A stretch of 64,000 nt of DNA from Bos javanicus (lineage: Eukaryota; Chordata; Mammalia; Artiodactyla; Bovidae), in assembly GCF_032452875.1 (NCBI RefSeq), contig NC_083885.1, forward strand, positions 63,603,925 through 63,667,924, in the 5' to 3' direction. The notes under the pieces are model-generated. The model did no database searches, was not told the DNA's origin, and saw only the letters and a list, made by a program, of their open reading frames with translations. Position numbers and translations under genes: made by a program. Within the stretch, counting starts at the first letter, position 1, and each line of letters opens with the position of its first letter. Below are positions 24,317-36,830 of the stretch, one piece after another.

Positions 24317-27300
24317 TCAGTTCAGTTCAGTTCAGTCACTCAGTCGTGTCTGACTCTTTGCGACGCCATGGATCACAGCACGCCAGACCTTCCTGTCCAT
24401 CAGCACTCCCGGAGTTTACCCAAACTCATGTCCATTGAGTCCATGATGCCATCCAACCATCTCATCCTCTGTAGTCCCCTTCTCCTCCTGCCCTCAATCT
24501 TTCCCAGCATCAGGGTCTTTTCAAATGAGTCAGTTCTTCACATCAGGTGGCCAAAGTATTGGAGTTTCAGCTTCAGCATCAGTCCTTCCAATGAACACTC
24601 AGGACTGATCTCCTTTAGGATGGACTGGTTGGATCACCTTCCAGTCCAGGGGATTCTCCAGAGTCTTCTCCAACACCACAGTTCAAAAGCATCAATTCTT
24701 TGGCTCTCAGCTTTCTTTATAGGCCAATTCTCACATCCATACATGACTACTGGAAAAACCGTAGCCTTGACTAGACGGACCTTTGTTGGCAAAGTAATGT
24801 CTCTGCTTTTGAATATGCTATCTAGGTTGGCCATAACTTTCCTTCCAAGGAGTAAGCGTCTTTTAATATCATGGTTGCAATCACCATCTGCAGTGATTTT
24901 GGAGCCCAGAAAAATAAAGTCTGACACTGTTTCCACTGTTTCCCCATCTATTCCCCATGAAATGATGGGACCAGATGCCATGATCTTAGTTTTCTGAAAT
25001 TTGAGCTTTAAGCCAACTTTTTCACTCTCCTCTTTCACTTTCATCAAGAGGTTTTTTAGTTCCTCTTCACTTTCTGCCATAAAGGTGGTGTCGTCTGCAT
25101 ATCTGAGATTATTGATATTTCTCCCAGCAATCAGGATTCCAGCTTGTGTTTCATCCAGTCAAGCGTTTCTCATGATGTACTCTGCATATAAGCTAAATAA
25201 GCAGGAGGACAATATACAGCCTTGACATACTCCTTTTCCTCTTTGGAACCAGTCTGTTGTTCCATGTCCAGTTCTAATTGTTGCTTCCCACCTGCATACC
25301 TGTTTCTCAAGAGACAGGTCAGATGATCTGCTATTCACATCTCTTTCAGAATTTTCCACAGTTTATTGTGATCCACACAGTCAAGGGCTTTGGCATAGTC
25401 AATAAAGCAGAAATAGATGTTTTTCTGAAACTCTCTTGCTTTTTGATGATCCAGCAGATGTTGGCAATTTGATCTCTGGTTCCTCTGCCTTTTCTAAAAC
25501 CAGCTTGAACATCAGAAAGTTCACGGTTCACATATTGCTGAAGCCTGGCTTGGAGAATTTGGAGCATTACTTTGCTAGCATGTGAGATGAGTGCAATTGT
25601 GCGGGAGTTTGAGCATTCTTTGGCATTGCCTTTCTTTGGGATTGGAATGATAACTGACCATTTCCAGTCCTGTGGCCACTGCTGAATTCTCTATATTTGC
25701 TGGCATATTGAGTGCAGCACTTTCACAGCATCAACTTTCAGGATTTGAAATAGCTCAACTGGAATTCCATTACCTCCACTAGCTTTGTTCAAAGTGATGC
25801 TTCCTAAGGCCCACTTGACTTCACATTCCAGGATGTCTGGCTCTAGGTGAGTGATCACACCATCGTGAATATCTGGGTCATGAAGATCTGTTTTGTACAG
25901 TTCTGTGTATTCTTGCCACCTCTTAATATCTTCTGCTTCTGTTAGGTCCATACCATTTCTGTCCTTTAATGTGCCCATCTTTGCATGAAATGTTCCCTTG
26001 GTATCTCTAATTTTCTTGAAGAAATCTCTATTCTTTCCCATTCTGTTCTTTTCCTCTATTTGTTTGCATTGATTGCTGAGGAAGGCTTTTTTATCTCTGC
26101 TTGCTTTTTTTGGAACTCTGCATTCAGATGGGAATATCTTTCCTTTTCTCCTTTGCTTTTCACTTTTCTTCTTTTCACAGCTATTTGGAAGGCCTCCCCA
26201 GACATCCATTTTTTGCATTTCTTTTCCATGGGGATGGTCTTAATCCCTGCTCCTGTACAAAGTCACAAACCTCCGTCCAGAGTTCATCAGGCACTCTGTC
26301 TATCAGATTTAGGCCCTTAAATCTATTTCTCACTTCCACTGTATAATCATAAGGTGTTGGGGGCCGGCGTGAGGCACTCCGCCCATGACAAAGGTCATGA
26401 GGAAGGAGGCTAGACATACGCAAAGGCAGGATCGAGCCTCAGGAGTCCCCCTGGAAATTCTTGAGCATCTACCCCCATAACCAGAGCCTGCCTACTTTAC
26501 TACTTTGTGCTCGCCTACACCTCTGACTTTAGGGGGGGGTTGTCCCCCACCACCTCTTTCGGAGAAGGAGTTAACCTAGAGCTCCAGATAATAAAAACTC
26601 CTGGGCGTGACAAGAGTGTTTTAACCTACAACCTTCTCTGAAGGTTCTCTAGCCTGCCTGACAGGCTTGTCCGGCCACATGTGATTGCTCACAGCCTCCC
26701 AACCGTGAGAGGCACGAGATGCTTTAAACCTTCTAAAAACAGGTTCCTTAGAAAAGTTAGAAAACTATTAGTATAAGTATAATGGGCTGATTAGAAATTG
26801 TACTGGTGAAGGGTTTTTCATTTGTTGAGCCAATGTTTGTTGCTAAGTCTCCATATCCCCTGCCCTTACACACATTAATGAATATATAGAAGAAGTAAGT
26901 ATTAACCTTTGATATTAATCACGTTAGACCTTAGGCTAAGTAAATTCTTTCCTTAACTAAAACCCACTACACCCTCACCCTATAGGAATGTAACTTTATT
27001 TGGGTCGTGTCTGTTTTAAGAATAATCACCCCTGGAGAAATAAGTGTCCTGGTTGACTGACCGCTGTCACAAGGAGAGGGTCATAAATTGTCAGCAGGCC
27101 CCCTGGCCAGAAGATGATGTAACACGCCTAAGACCTCTGTATACATTTGTATGAAGCACCTGACTTTGATAAAAGTCAGGACTGCTGACCCCACTTGACT
27201 GTTACATAACATCTCAGTGTATAAATGTAGACCATGAAAAATAAAGAATTGGGATCAGTTTCTCGAAATACTGGTCTCCCAATGTCTCTCTCTCACTCTG

Positions 27301-28455
27301 GCTGAGTCTCCATCTGGAGCGCAGAACCCGCCATGCTTACTAATTATGCCCAGGCTTCTAAGATCCGACCGGGGAGGCCTCAGTGTCTCCTCTCCTTCAG
27401 GAGAACGAAAGGACGCCTGCGGCCTACGTAGGTGGCGCAAACTTCTTGTCTTGAAGTTTTATTGGTCTCCCACATAAACCAAGCTACTCAGCCTCTTTTC
27501 TCTACTGAATTTTCCTACTGAGCTATCCTCATTCTATTACTCTTTACATCTCTAATTAATATCTAATTGAAGCTATTGTATCCTGATCCTCACCGACGCC
27601 GTCCCTGCTTCGAATACCCTGGATCAGCCGGGGCTGGACCCCGGCAATAAGGGATTTGATTTAGGTCATACCTGAATGGTCTAGTGGTTTTCCCTACTTT
27701 CTTCAATTTCAGTCTGAATTTGGCAATAAGGAGTTCATGATCTGAGCCACGGTCAGCTCCACGTCTTGTTTGTGCTGACTGTATAGAGCTTCTCCATCTT
27801 TGGCTGCAAAGAATATAATCAATCTGATTTCAGTCTTGACAATCTGGTGATATCCATGTGTAGAGTCTTCTCTTGTGTTGTTAGAAGAGGGTGTTTGCTA
27901 TGACCAGTGCGTTCTCTTGGCAAAACTCTATTAGCCTTTGCCCTGATTCATTCTCTACTCCAACGCCAAATTTGCCTGTGACTGCAGGTGTTTCTTGACT
28001 TCCTACTTCTGCATTCCAGTCCCATATAATGAAAAGGACATATTTTGGGGGGGTGTTAGTTCTCAAAGGTCTTGTAAGTCTTCATAGAATCGTTCAGCTT
28101 CTTCAGCATTACTGTTTGGGGCATAGGCTTGGCTTACCGTGATACTGAATGGTTTGCCTTGGAAACGAACAGAGATTATTCTGTCATTTTTGAGATTGCA
28201 CCCAAGTACTGCATTTCGGACTCTCTTGTTGACCATGAGAGCTACTCCATTTCTTCTAAGGGATTCCTGCCCACAGTAGTCGATATAATGGTCATCTGAG
28301 TTAAATTCACCCATTCCAGTCCATCTTAGTTCGCTGATTCCTAGAATGTCGATGTTCACTCTTGCCATCTCCTGTTTGACCACTTCCAATTTGCCTTGAT
28401 TCATAGACCTGACATTCCAGGTTCCTATGCAATATTGCTCTTTACAGCATCAATT
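24317..28455 (-). mobile_element. BovB LINE, antisense, split by LTR C
   Basis: A longer BovB copy than the one at 829-2505. Minus-strand frames at 24634-25080, 25159-25359, 25346-25567, 25691-26218, 27881-28066 and 28063-28404 give reverse-transcriptase and endonuclease pieces (for example MNQGKLEVVKQEMARVNIDI at the 5' side). The + strand left end carries the repeated TTCAG motif typical of the BovB 3' end. Many breaks make it non-functional. Confidence 0.85.
26349..27652 (+). mobile_element. Solo LTR C with 6-bp target duplication, inside BovB
   Basis: LTR body 26355-27646 (1292 bp) runs from TGTTGGGGGCC to CCCCGGCA. It is flanked by ATAAGG at 26349-26354 and 27647-27652. The paralogous BovB at 1714-1719 has one uninterrupted ATAAGG, so the insertion came after the duplication that made the two flanks, or was never present in that copy. 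Confidence 0.92.
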
Positions 28456-31069
28456 TTCTCAATTATACCTCCGTCAAGCTGAAAAGGTTTTCTTTCATTT
28501 AATTACAGCAGGCACGTTTGGAGTTATTCCATTTCTCATTTTAGGCACTTGCTCTCGTGCTTAAAATACGTATTTACATTTTTATTTCTGAACACGTATG
28601 CATTCTCCTCCTCCTTTAGAAAAGGCAAAGTATTAACGGTACTTCACCTGAACTCTGGGTACTCATATACTCGTGTGTGGGCATGTGCACGTCTCTCTCC
28701 ATGCACACGTGTGGGTGTGTTTGTGCATGCAAGTGTGTGTCTGCGTACTTTTCCAAAGCTCATTTTCGGCCATGCGTTCCTCTCTGTTGCATCTCACTGT
28801 CTCTCTGCCATCTCTCAGTATTCCTTTCTGTGTGAAAACCATCAATATCCAAGAACTTGCACCTCTGGAAATGCCTTCTCTCACCCTCATTCTCTTTTTA
28901 TCAAGTTGCTGGAGAACACTTCCTATTTGGAATCCAGTGTGTAACTCAAGTACTAGGAGAGGAAAACGCTTGTCAAGGTTAAGGGCCCCATGCCCCCAGA
29001 GCCCACCTCTTCTCTGAGGACCTGGCGGTTTGAGGCTAAGGCACGGCCCACAGCGGGAGGCGGTGCCGAACCTTCTGGAAGCTGGGGCTGTGCTCTGCAT
29101 GAAGCCCTCACTTCTGCCCCTTGCAAGTACTCCGACTCAGGGGGAACTCTTCCTGGTTAATGCCTGACAGCATGGCTCCAGTATCCTTTAGCGCCCCCTT
29201 TTGGTAGGGGGCAGTCTGCTCCCTGTGGGCTGGTCATTCGCTTGATAATCTGCGTTTTCCACTGGAAGTAATTTCAGGACATTTTCAGGGCCTCAGTCCA
29301 GTCTGCCTTTTTTTACTTGAATTTTATTTAAAATAGAATTAACTGTTTCAAATTGTATAATTCAGTACCAAATACTTTTTAAATTTAACCTTCAGTTTCT
29401 CAGTTTATTATGAAAGGTCAAGATACGAATGTTACTTTTTTTACCATGTAATTAATTAACCTATTTGTTGTATATAACCTATTTGTTGTAATTAATTAAC
29501 CTATTTGTTGATGTCGCTCTGGCACACAGGCTCTCCGTTGCAGGGTGTGGGGTCTTTAGCTTAAGTATGCCGTGTCTGGATCCCTGGCCAGTGATCCCGC
29601 TGGGGCCCCTAAGTAAGGAGCACCGAGTCTCAGTCACGGGCCCAGCGAGGCGGCCCTCGGGTGTCACGTGCAGAGGCATGAGTCCCAGCCCTTCGCAGGT
29701 CGGTTCTCGTCAGTAAAGGAGGCTCCGTTATTTGCTTCCTCAGCCGTTGCCGTCTGTCCTGAGCGTCTTCCCATCTGACACTTACGACAGATACCACACT
29801 GGCCCTCAGCACAGGCCCGCCTCTCCTGAATCTCCCTGTCTGCACTCTGTGCTGCACTCTGAACCATTTCCTCAATGCTATACTCCGACTTCATACGTGG
29901 CCGCTCAGCTGTCTTTTTGACTGCATGACTTTTTAACGTGTTCAATCTACTGTATTGTTCACGTTGAAAATTTTCACCTCTTTTCAGTGACCACCTGTTC
30001 TTCTACAAAATAACCCACATGCTTGCCTCCCTTTATGTTTCTGTGACGATGGTTCCCTCTGTGTGTCCACATGGGTGGAAACCTTCCTCCGACCCCGACA
30101 TGATCCCCACCGCCGGGGCCACATGGCCTACCTCTCCTGCTTTGCTGTGCTTCCCCTCCATTTGGTGAACTTTCTTTCTGCCCTTGTCTGTGGCTACGTG
30201 TTTCAGAAACACTCTCCAAGCACGTCTCAGAGTTAGGAGCAGAGGAGGCTCTGGGTGGGTACCACACTCACCCTCTACGTGCAGTCTCAGCCTGCAGCCC
30301 TTCACATCCACCCTCTCCTGCCATCACCTCGTCTGGAAATTGACCATGACGACGGCAGCAAGAGCCCGCAGCCCCTCTGAGGGCTGGGGTCGGGACAACA
30401 TGCAAAGGAGGAACCTCAGGTGCCGAGAAAGGGCACCGCCGCCCCAGGTACATGAGCAGCGGGCACACGTTTACAGGAGTATCTGTTCTCCATCAGAGTG
30501 AGAGCTCTGACCCAAATCAATACCCCCTAAAGCTTGCAGGTGATGACAAGATCGGGAGGAGACTGTGCCCAAGGACCCCGAGGCCCCGAGGAGGCAGGAA
30601 GTACCCAGGGGCTTGTTCCCAGGAAGGTGGGCTGGACGGTGATTCGATAAAGAGAGACACCCCTGAAGGGGGTTGTGACGGGGAAAACCCACACTCCGGG
30701 GCAGGGGAGGAGTCAGTTTCTATCCTTACTCCCTGAGCATCTCCTTTGGATTCTCGACCACATGGACTCCACTCAGCCCAGGGAGACGCTGACTGTGTGT
30801 CCCTCATAAAGAGCAGACTTGTGGACTCAGAGGGGAGGGAGAGTTGGGACGAATGGAGAGAGGAGCATGGAAACGTGCACACCAGCACGTGTAAAACAGA
30901 CCACGGGGGAGTGTGCCATGTGACTCACAGAGCTCACACAGGGGCTTTGTGACAACCTAGAGGGGAGAGAGTTGTAGAGGGAGGGCATGTGACACATAAG
31001 GCCGATCCATGCTGATGTATGGCAGAAACCAGCACCATATTGTAAAGTAACGATCCTCCAATTAAAAAA
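28456..31069. repeat. Distal 5' flank of gene 2, duplicate of 2506-5088
   Basis: Collinear with the gene 1 flank, including the GT-rich patch (about 28670-28745) and the small minus-strand frame. A short direct repeat of TAATTAATTAACCTATTTGTTG near 29450-29510 is specific to this copy. No gene is recognised. Confidence 0.7.
29664..29945 (-). CDS. Partner copy of the small unrecognised open frame
   Basis: 93 codons starting MNTLKSHAVKK. It shares the Cys-rich ACAEGQCGICRKC patch and the DENRPAKGWDS segment with 3660-3974, then diverges at the 3' end through an indel. It has the same doubtful coding status as its partner. Confidence 0.15.
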   Translation of the reverse strand: MNTLKSHAVKKTAERPRMKSEYSIEEMVQSAAQSADREIQERRACAEGQCGICRKCQMGRRSGQTATAEEANNGASFTDENRPAKGWDSCLCT

Positions 31070-31451
31070 AAAAAAAGTGTCTCTGGGGATCTGAGTCCTG
31101 CGGGCATCAGGGGCTGGCATCCTCTCCGAAGCATCTCCAGGGCCTGGTGACCCCATCCACAGTGAGAACCCCACAGGGATTGCTATCGGTGGGCAGAGGA
31201 GGAAGCAGACCCCGAGGTGAGGCTTGCAGAGGGAAGGCCATGTCCTGGATGCCCTCTATTGGAAGGGACTGTAATGGGGACGACGCCAGGCTTTCAAAAA
31301 GAGGCTGTTCCCCTTCCTGTGGGAACGCTGAAGTGACAGCCGTGTGACAGGAAGCCCCAGCCTTGGAGAGGACACACCCTGTGGTCTGTCTGTCCGGAGG
31401 ACACCCAGGTCTCCTCCATCCTCACAGCCTGGACCGCAGGGAGGAGACGCC
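31070..31451 (+). promoter_or_regulatory. Putative proximal promoter of gene 2
   Basis: Collinear with the gene 1 block, with the purine-rich AGAGGAGGAAGC at 31195-31206. It is about 100 bases shorter in the middle (around 31250-31280) and starts after an A-rich tract. Start context is gccATGG. Confidence 0.35.
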
Positions 31452-32759
31452 ATGGCCTCCACGCTCCTCGCCCTGCTCTGCCTTGGTGAGATGAGGAGGG
31501 GCAGGGGGAGCCCTGGTCTGGAGGGACCCCCCCCAGCCAGCCTGCTCTGTCAGGGGACCCCAGGGCCCAGGAGGCTCCCGGGGTGGAGAGGCGCTGCTCA
31601 GAGCTGAGGGCACACCTCTCACAGGGCGCTCTCTTCCAGGGCTGAGTGTGGGCCTGAGGACCCAGGTGCAGGCCGGTGAGTCTCTCCCAGGGCCCAGCTC
31701 CCTCCTTTCATGAGGACAAGGTCACCCCCAGGCTGTGGGCAAGGGGAGGGCAGCTCAGGGCTCACGGAGGGGGAGTCTGGGAGGTCTGGGCTGAGAGCCG
31801 GGGCCTGGCGGGGGCGCCTGGTGAGCCCACATTTGATTTCCTTCCAGGGACCCTCCCCAAACCCACCATCTGGGCTGAGCCGGGCTCTGTGGTCTCCTGG
31901 GGGAGCCCCATGAGCATCTGGTGTCGGGGGACCCTGGGGATCCAGGAGTTCCATCTGGATAAAGAGGGAAGCCCGGTTCTCTTGGACAGACAGAAACCCC
32001 TGGAGCCCCAGGACAAGGCCAGGTTCTCCATCCAACACATGGGACAGGACCACGCAGGGAGCTATCGGTGCTACTACAGCACCCCCACTGGCTGGTCAGA
32101 GCCCAGTGACCCCCTGGAGCTGGTGATGACAGGTGAGGGACACTCGGGGGCCTCAGCCTTTGCCCTCTGGAGGGGTCTGCTCTCAGGGGGTGTCCCTCTC
32201 AAAGCCCAGCCCTGGGGAGGGGAGGGAAGGGGGGGGCCCACAAAACCAGCTGCCTCCTTCTCTCCTAGGACTCTATGGCAAACCCAGACTCTCAGCCCTG
32301 CCAAGTCCTGTGGTAACGTCGGGAGGGAGTGTGACCCTCCAGTGTGGCTCCCATCAGGGATTTAACATATTCCTTCTGACCAAAGAAGGAGAAGACAAGT
32401 CCTCTTGGACCCTGGCTGGACAGCGAAGCCCAGATGGGTGGACCCAGGCCCTGTTCCTTGTGGGTCCTGTGACCCCTGGACACGGGTGGAGGTTCAGATG
32501 CTACGGCTTTAGCAGCATCACCCCCCGGGTGTGGTCCGCCCCCAGTGACCCTCTGGAGCTCCTGGTGGCAGGTGAGGAAGTACCATCCTGACCTCCCAAC
32601 TTGCTGAGGCACCAGGGTGGGCATTAGATGCTTTTCTACTGGAGCTGTCCCAGAGGAGAGGGTGGGGTGAGGGGGTGGGGCTCACAGGACAGACACACAG
32701 ACTGCAGACGGTGAGGCCTGGGGACCAGAACAGGAGAAGGGGCTCATGGGAGGAGCCGT

Positions 32760-32800
32760 CCCTACAGCCTAGTCTCCGCAGGGGTGTCTGGCAATGAGAT
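32760..32800 (+). other. Recombination scar between Ig2a and Ig1b of gene 2
   Basis: Here a stub resembling the acceptor and first bases of an Ig3 exon (CCGCAGGGGTGTCTGGCAA) runs straight into sequence typical of the intron between signal exon 2 and Ig1 (GGGGAGGGCAGCTTGGAGCT). This is the expected footprint of an unequal exchange that inserted a second Ig1-Ig2 pair. Confidence 0.75.
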
Positions 32801-33960
32801 GGGGAGGGCAGCTTGGAGCTCACGGAGGGGGAGTCTGGGAGGTCTGGCTGAGAGCTGGGGCCTGGTGGGGACGCCTGGTGAGCCTGCCTCTGATTTCCTT
32901 CCAGGGACCCTCCCCAAACCCACCATCTGGGCTGAGCCGGGCTCTGTGGCTCCCTCGGGGACCCCCGTGACCATCTGGTGTCAGGGGACCCTGGAGGCCC
33001 AGGTATTCCATCTGGATAAAGAGGGCACCTCAGTCCCCTGGGACAGACAGAAACCCCCGGGGCCCGGGGACAAGGCCCAGCTGGCCATCCCACAGATGAC
33101 GGAGCAGCACGCAGGGAGCTATCAGTGCTACTACAGCACCCCCACTGGCTGGTCAGAGCCCAGTGACCCCCTGGAGCTGGTGGTGACAGGTGAGGGACTC
33201 TCGGGGGTTACGGGCTCTGCCCTCAGGAGGGGGTCTGCTCTCAGGGGGTGTCCCTCTCACAGCCCAGCCCTGGGCGGGGGGGGGAGGGGGAGCCCCACAG
33301 ATCCAGCTGCCTCCTTCTCTCCTAGGATCCTACAGCAAACCCAGCCTCTCAGCCCTGCCGAGCCCTGTGGTGACCTTGGGAGGGAGCGTGACCCTCCAGT
33401 GTGGCTCCCATCAGGGATTTAACAGATTCCTTCTGACCAAGGAAGGAGAAGATGAGTCCTCTCGGACCCTGGATGGACAGCGAGCCCCCAACTGGCAGAC
33501 CCAGGCCCTGTTCTCCGTGGGCCCTGTGACCCCCGGGCACAGGTGGATGTTCAGATGCTACGGCTTTTACAGGGACACCCCCCAGGTGTGGTCGGCCCCC
33601 AGCGACCCCCTGGAGCTCCTGGTCCCAGGTGAGGAAGTCCCATCCTGAGCCCATACATTTGTGCAGACAAGACAACGTACTGGGGTCTCTGCTCCCAGGG
33701 GAGCCCCTGTGAGAGGGTGGGGAGAGGAGCGTGGGGCTCACAGGACAGACACACAGACTGAGACACGGCGAGGCCTGGGGCCGGGACGGGAGGGGGGTTC
33801 ATGGGGAAGCGGTCCCTACAACCGACGGGTGTCTCTCCCCAGGGCTGTCTGGGAAGCCCTCCCTCCTGACCTCGCAGGGCCCTGTCGTCACCTCTGGACA
33901 GAACCTGACCCTCCAGTGCCGCTCTGATGTCAGCTACGCCAGATTTGCTCTGTCCAAGGA

Positions 33961-34140
33961 GGGGGACAGGACCTCCCCCAGCGCCCTGCCCGGAGGCCCC
34001 AGGAGGGGCTCGCTCAGGCCGACTTCCCCCTGGGCCCGGTGGGCACCGTCCACGGGGGCCGGTACAGATGCTACGGTGGACACGGCCTCTCCTCCGAGTG
34101 GTCGGCGCCCAGTGAGCCCTTGGAGCTGCTGGTGGCAGGA
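33961..34140 (+). other. Frameshift and lost splice donor in gene 2 Ig3
   Basis: The run after AAGGA is five G here and six in gene 3, and the downstream cysteine motif falls out of frame. The exon boundary reads GCAG followed by GAGAGG, where genes 1, 4 and 5 have GCAG followed by GTGAGG. An alternative GT (GGGTCAGT, donor at 34154) lies 15 bases on. Confidence 0.85.
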
Positions 34141-34940
34141 GAGGAGCCAGCGGGTCAGTCGGGGACCAGACTCTGCACAGGCCCCACCAGGGAGCCCCAG
34201 GGATGATGCTGGGACCAGGGGAGGGGTCCCGGGGAGGGGACAGAGAGACGGGGTCGGGGAGGGGAGAGACTCTGAGAAACAGAGACTGCGCTGAGGGGCC
34301 AGAGAGGCCCACAGAGTCTCGCTCAGAACCTGGGCCGGCGGCCGCACCCCCTTCCTCTCTGCAGGACGGCTCAGAGACAGACCCTCCCTCTCGGTGCGGC
34401 CGGGCCCCGCGGTGGCCCCCGGGGAGAATGTGACCCTGCTGTGTCAGTCAGGAGAGAGGACGGACACCTTCCTTCTGTCCAAGGAGGGGACAGCCGATCG
34501 CCCCCTGCGTCTGCGCTCCCAGGACCAAGACGGGCGGTACCAGGCCGAGTTCTCCTTGAGCCCTGTGACCTCAGCCCACGGGGGCACCTACAGGTGCTAC
34601 GGCTCACTCAGCACAGACCCCTACCTGCTGTCACAGCCCAGCGAGCCCCTGGCGCTCGTGGTCTCAGGTGAGGCCCAGTCTGTCCGTCAACTCAGCAGCT
34701 CCAGGCTCTGCCCTGAGAGCGCAGGCCCATGGTGGAGGAGGGGGCGCTGAGGGAGGGGGCCCCTGAGGGAGGGGCCTCGCAGCCCGCACCCCGCCCCTTT
34801 CTCCCGCACTGGGGTCCCGGAGGGGCAGGTGGGCAGTGCGAGGGTCTTCGGGAGGCCACAGGGCCGTGCAGGGCAGAGGGGAGTGAGATGGGGACCCCGG
34901 GTGAGCCCAGGGCACCTCTTCCTGGGCTCAACCTCCCAAG

Positions 34941-35096
34941 GTCCCATTCTCCCAGCCACAGACGCAGATTTGAACCTATGGACTGTCAGGGCTCTATGCT
35001 CAGGGGAGACAGCCCAGCCCAGGGCGGTGTGGGAGCTGGAGGATCTAATACCCCCTCAGATCATCAACACAGACTGCAGGGGCTCTGGGCTGCCGG
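34941..35096 (+). other. Stem exon of gene 2 (LILRB-like)
   Basis: 156 bases, AG acceptor (CTCCCAAG) and donor CCGG followed by GTGAAC, phase 1 at both ends, open throughout. It begins GPILPATDADL and ends GSGLPG, and is followed in frame by the membrane exon at 35937. The homologous position in LILRA-type genes has lost this donor. Exon status is inferred from splice sites and frame. Confidence 0.5.
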
Positions 35097-35936
35097 GTGA
35101 ACGGCTAGGGGTCGGGGGGCCAAGGCTGGGGGAGCAGGGCTGTGGAGGGGGAGGCGGCCCCGCCCCCACCCTTTTACTGACCCCCAGCGGCCACCAGGCA
35201 TCCATTCCATCAGCTCCACCCCTCAGTGGAGTCAGAAACTGCAGAAAGGGGAGCAGGTCTTGGCGAGGTGGTGGCGGGTCCGGGCCGAGCAGGGCTGAAT
35301 ATGCCCCCGGTTCAGGCGCCTCTGGAGACTCTGATGTGGACTCCCTCACCGTCACGACACCCCCGTGCGGGCCTCAGTTTCTCCCAGTGTAAAAGGAGAG
35401 ACCCGTGCCCCAGATCTTAGATTTCCTCAGTTCTGACCTGGGTGTGACCCTGCATCGGACAAGGAGCACAGGGAGCCCCCGAGGAGGTGACTGTGGGGGG
35501 CCTGTCCCCTCTACTGCAGTGTGTGGGGAGGGAGGGGAGGACCCAGAGGCCCCTCCGTGCAGCCTGCCCCTCCCCCCGCCCCCGCTGCGGTGGGGGAGGG
35601 GAGGGAACAAGGGAGGACCCTCAGCTCCAGGTGAGACCCTCGGACAGCCCCCTGCAGGTGAGGGCCCCCCAGAGCAGGAAGCTAGTGTCCTCCTGGGGGC
35701 CAGCTCAGGAGGAGCTCAGGGTGCCCACGGCCCTGGTTCCAGTCCCGGCTCTGCCACCTCCAGGCTGGGTCACCAGGGCCCCTGAGTGATCTCCCTCTCT
35801 GTGCCTCAGTTTCCTCGTCTGTAAAACGGGTGGGATGGGCTGGATGTGGATGCACAGACCCCAGCACGACTCTGCACACAGCAGATGCCTAGCTAAACGG
35901 CACCCCTGGCTCACTCAGGCGTCTCTGGTGCCCCAG

Positions 35937-36053
35937 GCCTCACGTGGTACCTGAGTGTCCTCATCGGGATCTTGGTGACCTTCGTCCTGCTGCTCCTCGT
36001 CCTCCTCTTTCTCTTCCTCCAACACCGGGGTCAGGACAGATGCAGGAAGTCAC
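35937..36053 (+). other. LILRB-type transmembrane exon of gene 2
   Basis: 117 bases, phase 1, AG acceptor and GTGAGT donor. It encodes LTWYLSVLIGILVTF, then a Leu-rich uncharged helix, then a basic stop-transfer segment (HRGQDRCRKS). This matches the uncharged helix and juxtamembrane start of inhibitory LILRs. No ITIM exons follow. Confidence 0.8.
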
Positions 36054-36139
36054 GTGAGTAGGGAACGGGGTGACTCGGACCCCTGGAGGCCTTAGGGCAT
36101 CAGACAGAGGGAAACCAAGGACATGGGAACAGTCAGCTT

Positions 36140-36830
36140 AAAAAATGTTTTCCCACCATATGGAGGTTCCTTAAAAACGAAAAGCAGAATTATCATGTGA
36201 TCCAGCAAATCCACTGCTGGGTATATGTTTGAACAAAATGAAAACACTAATTTAAAAAGATACAAACATTCCAATATTCATGTAGCCAATTTACAATAGC
36301 CAAGATATGTCAGCAACCCAACTGTCCAGCACAGATGAATGAACAGAGAAAATGTGGTGTGTGTGTGTGTGTGTGTGTGTACCCACATATACATAGAATG
36401 GAATATTACTCAGCCATAGAAAAGAAGGAAACTCTGCCATTTGCAACAGCACACATGAACCTAGAGAGTATTACGCTTGCTGAAATAACTCGGAGGAACA
36501 TAAACGCTTTATGATAGCATTGGTACATACTGAATCTGGAAAATAATACAAAGGAACATATATGAAAAACAAAAACAGAGTCCTTGATACAGAAAAATAA
36601 CTAATGGTTACCGGGGGTCGGGCAGATGAGGGGTGTGGACTAGAGACACAGACTAATGTGTATGAAATAAGCAACAAGGATATACTGGATAGCACAGGGA
36701 ATGTAGCAATTATTTCGTAATAACTTTAAGTGGAGTATAACCTATAAAAACATTGAATCATATGTTGTATGCCTGAAACTAATATATTACAAAGCAACGA
36801 TATTTCATTTAAAAATTTTTCCAGAATCTC
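36140..36830 (+). mobile_element. L1 3' fragment in gene 2, next to the hybrid junction
   Basis: Sense L1 sequence (GTGATCCAGCAAATCCACTG and AATATTACTCAGCCATAGAA) containing a (GT)n run at about 36358-36380. It ends about 35 bases before sequence homologous to LILRA introns begins (about 36866). It therefore sits where the ITIM exons of an LILRB gene would be expected to start. Confidence 0.75.

Noticed and set aside
34829..35392. 187-codon + strand open frame after gene 2 Ig4, with a twin at 44796-45458
   Set aside because: It is GC-rich intron around the proposed stem exon. Only the 156-base part between plausible splice sites is supported.
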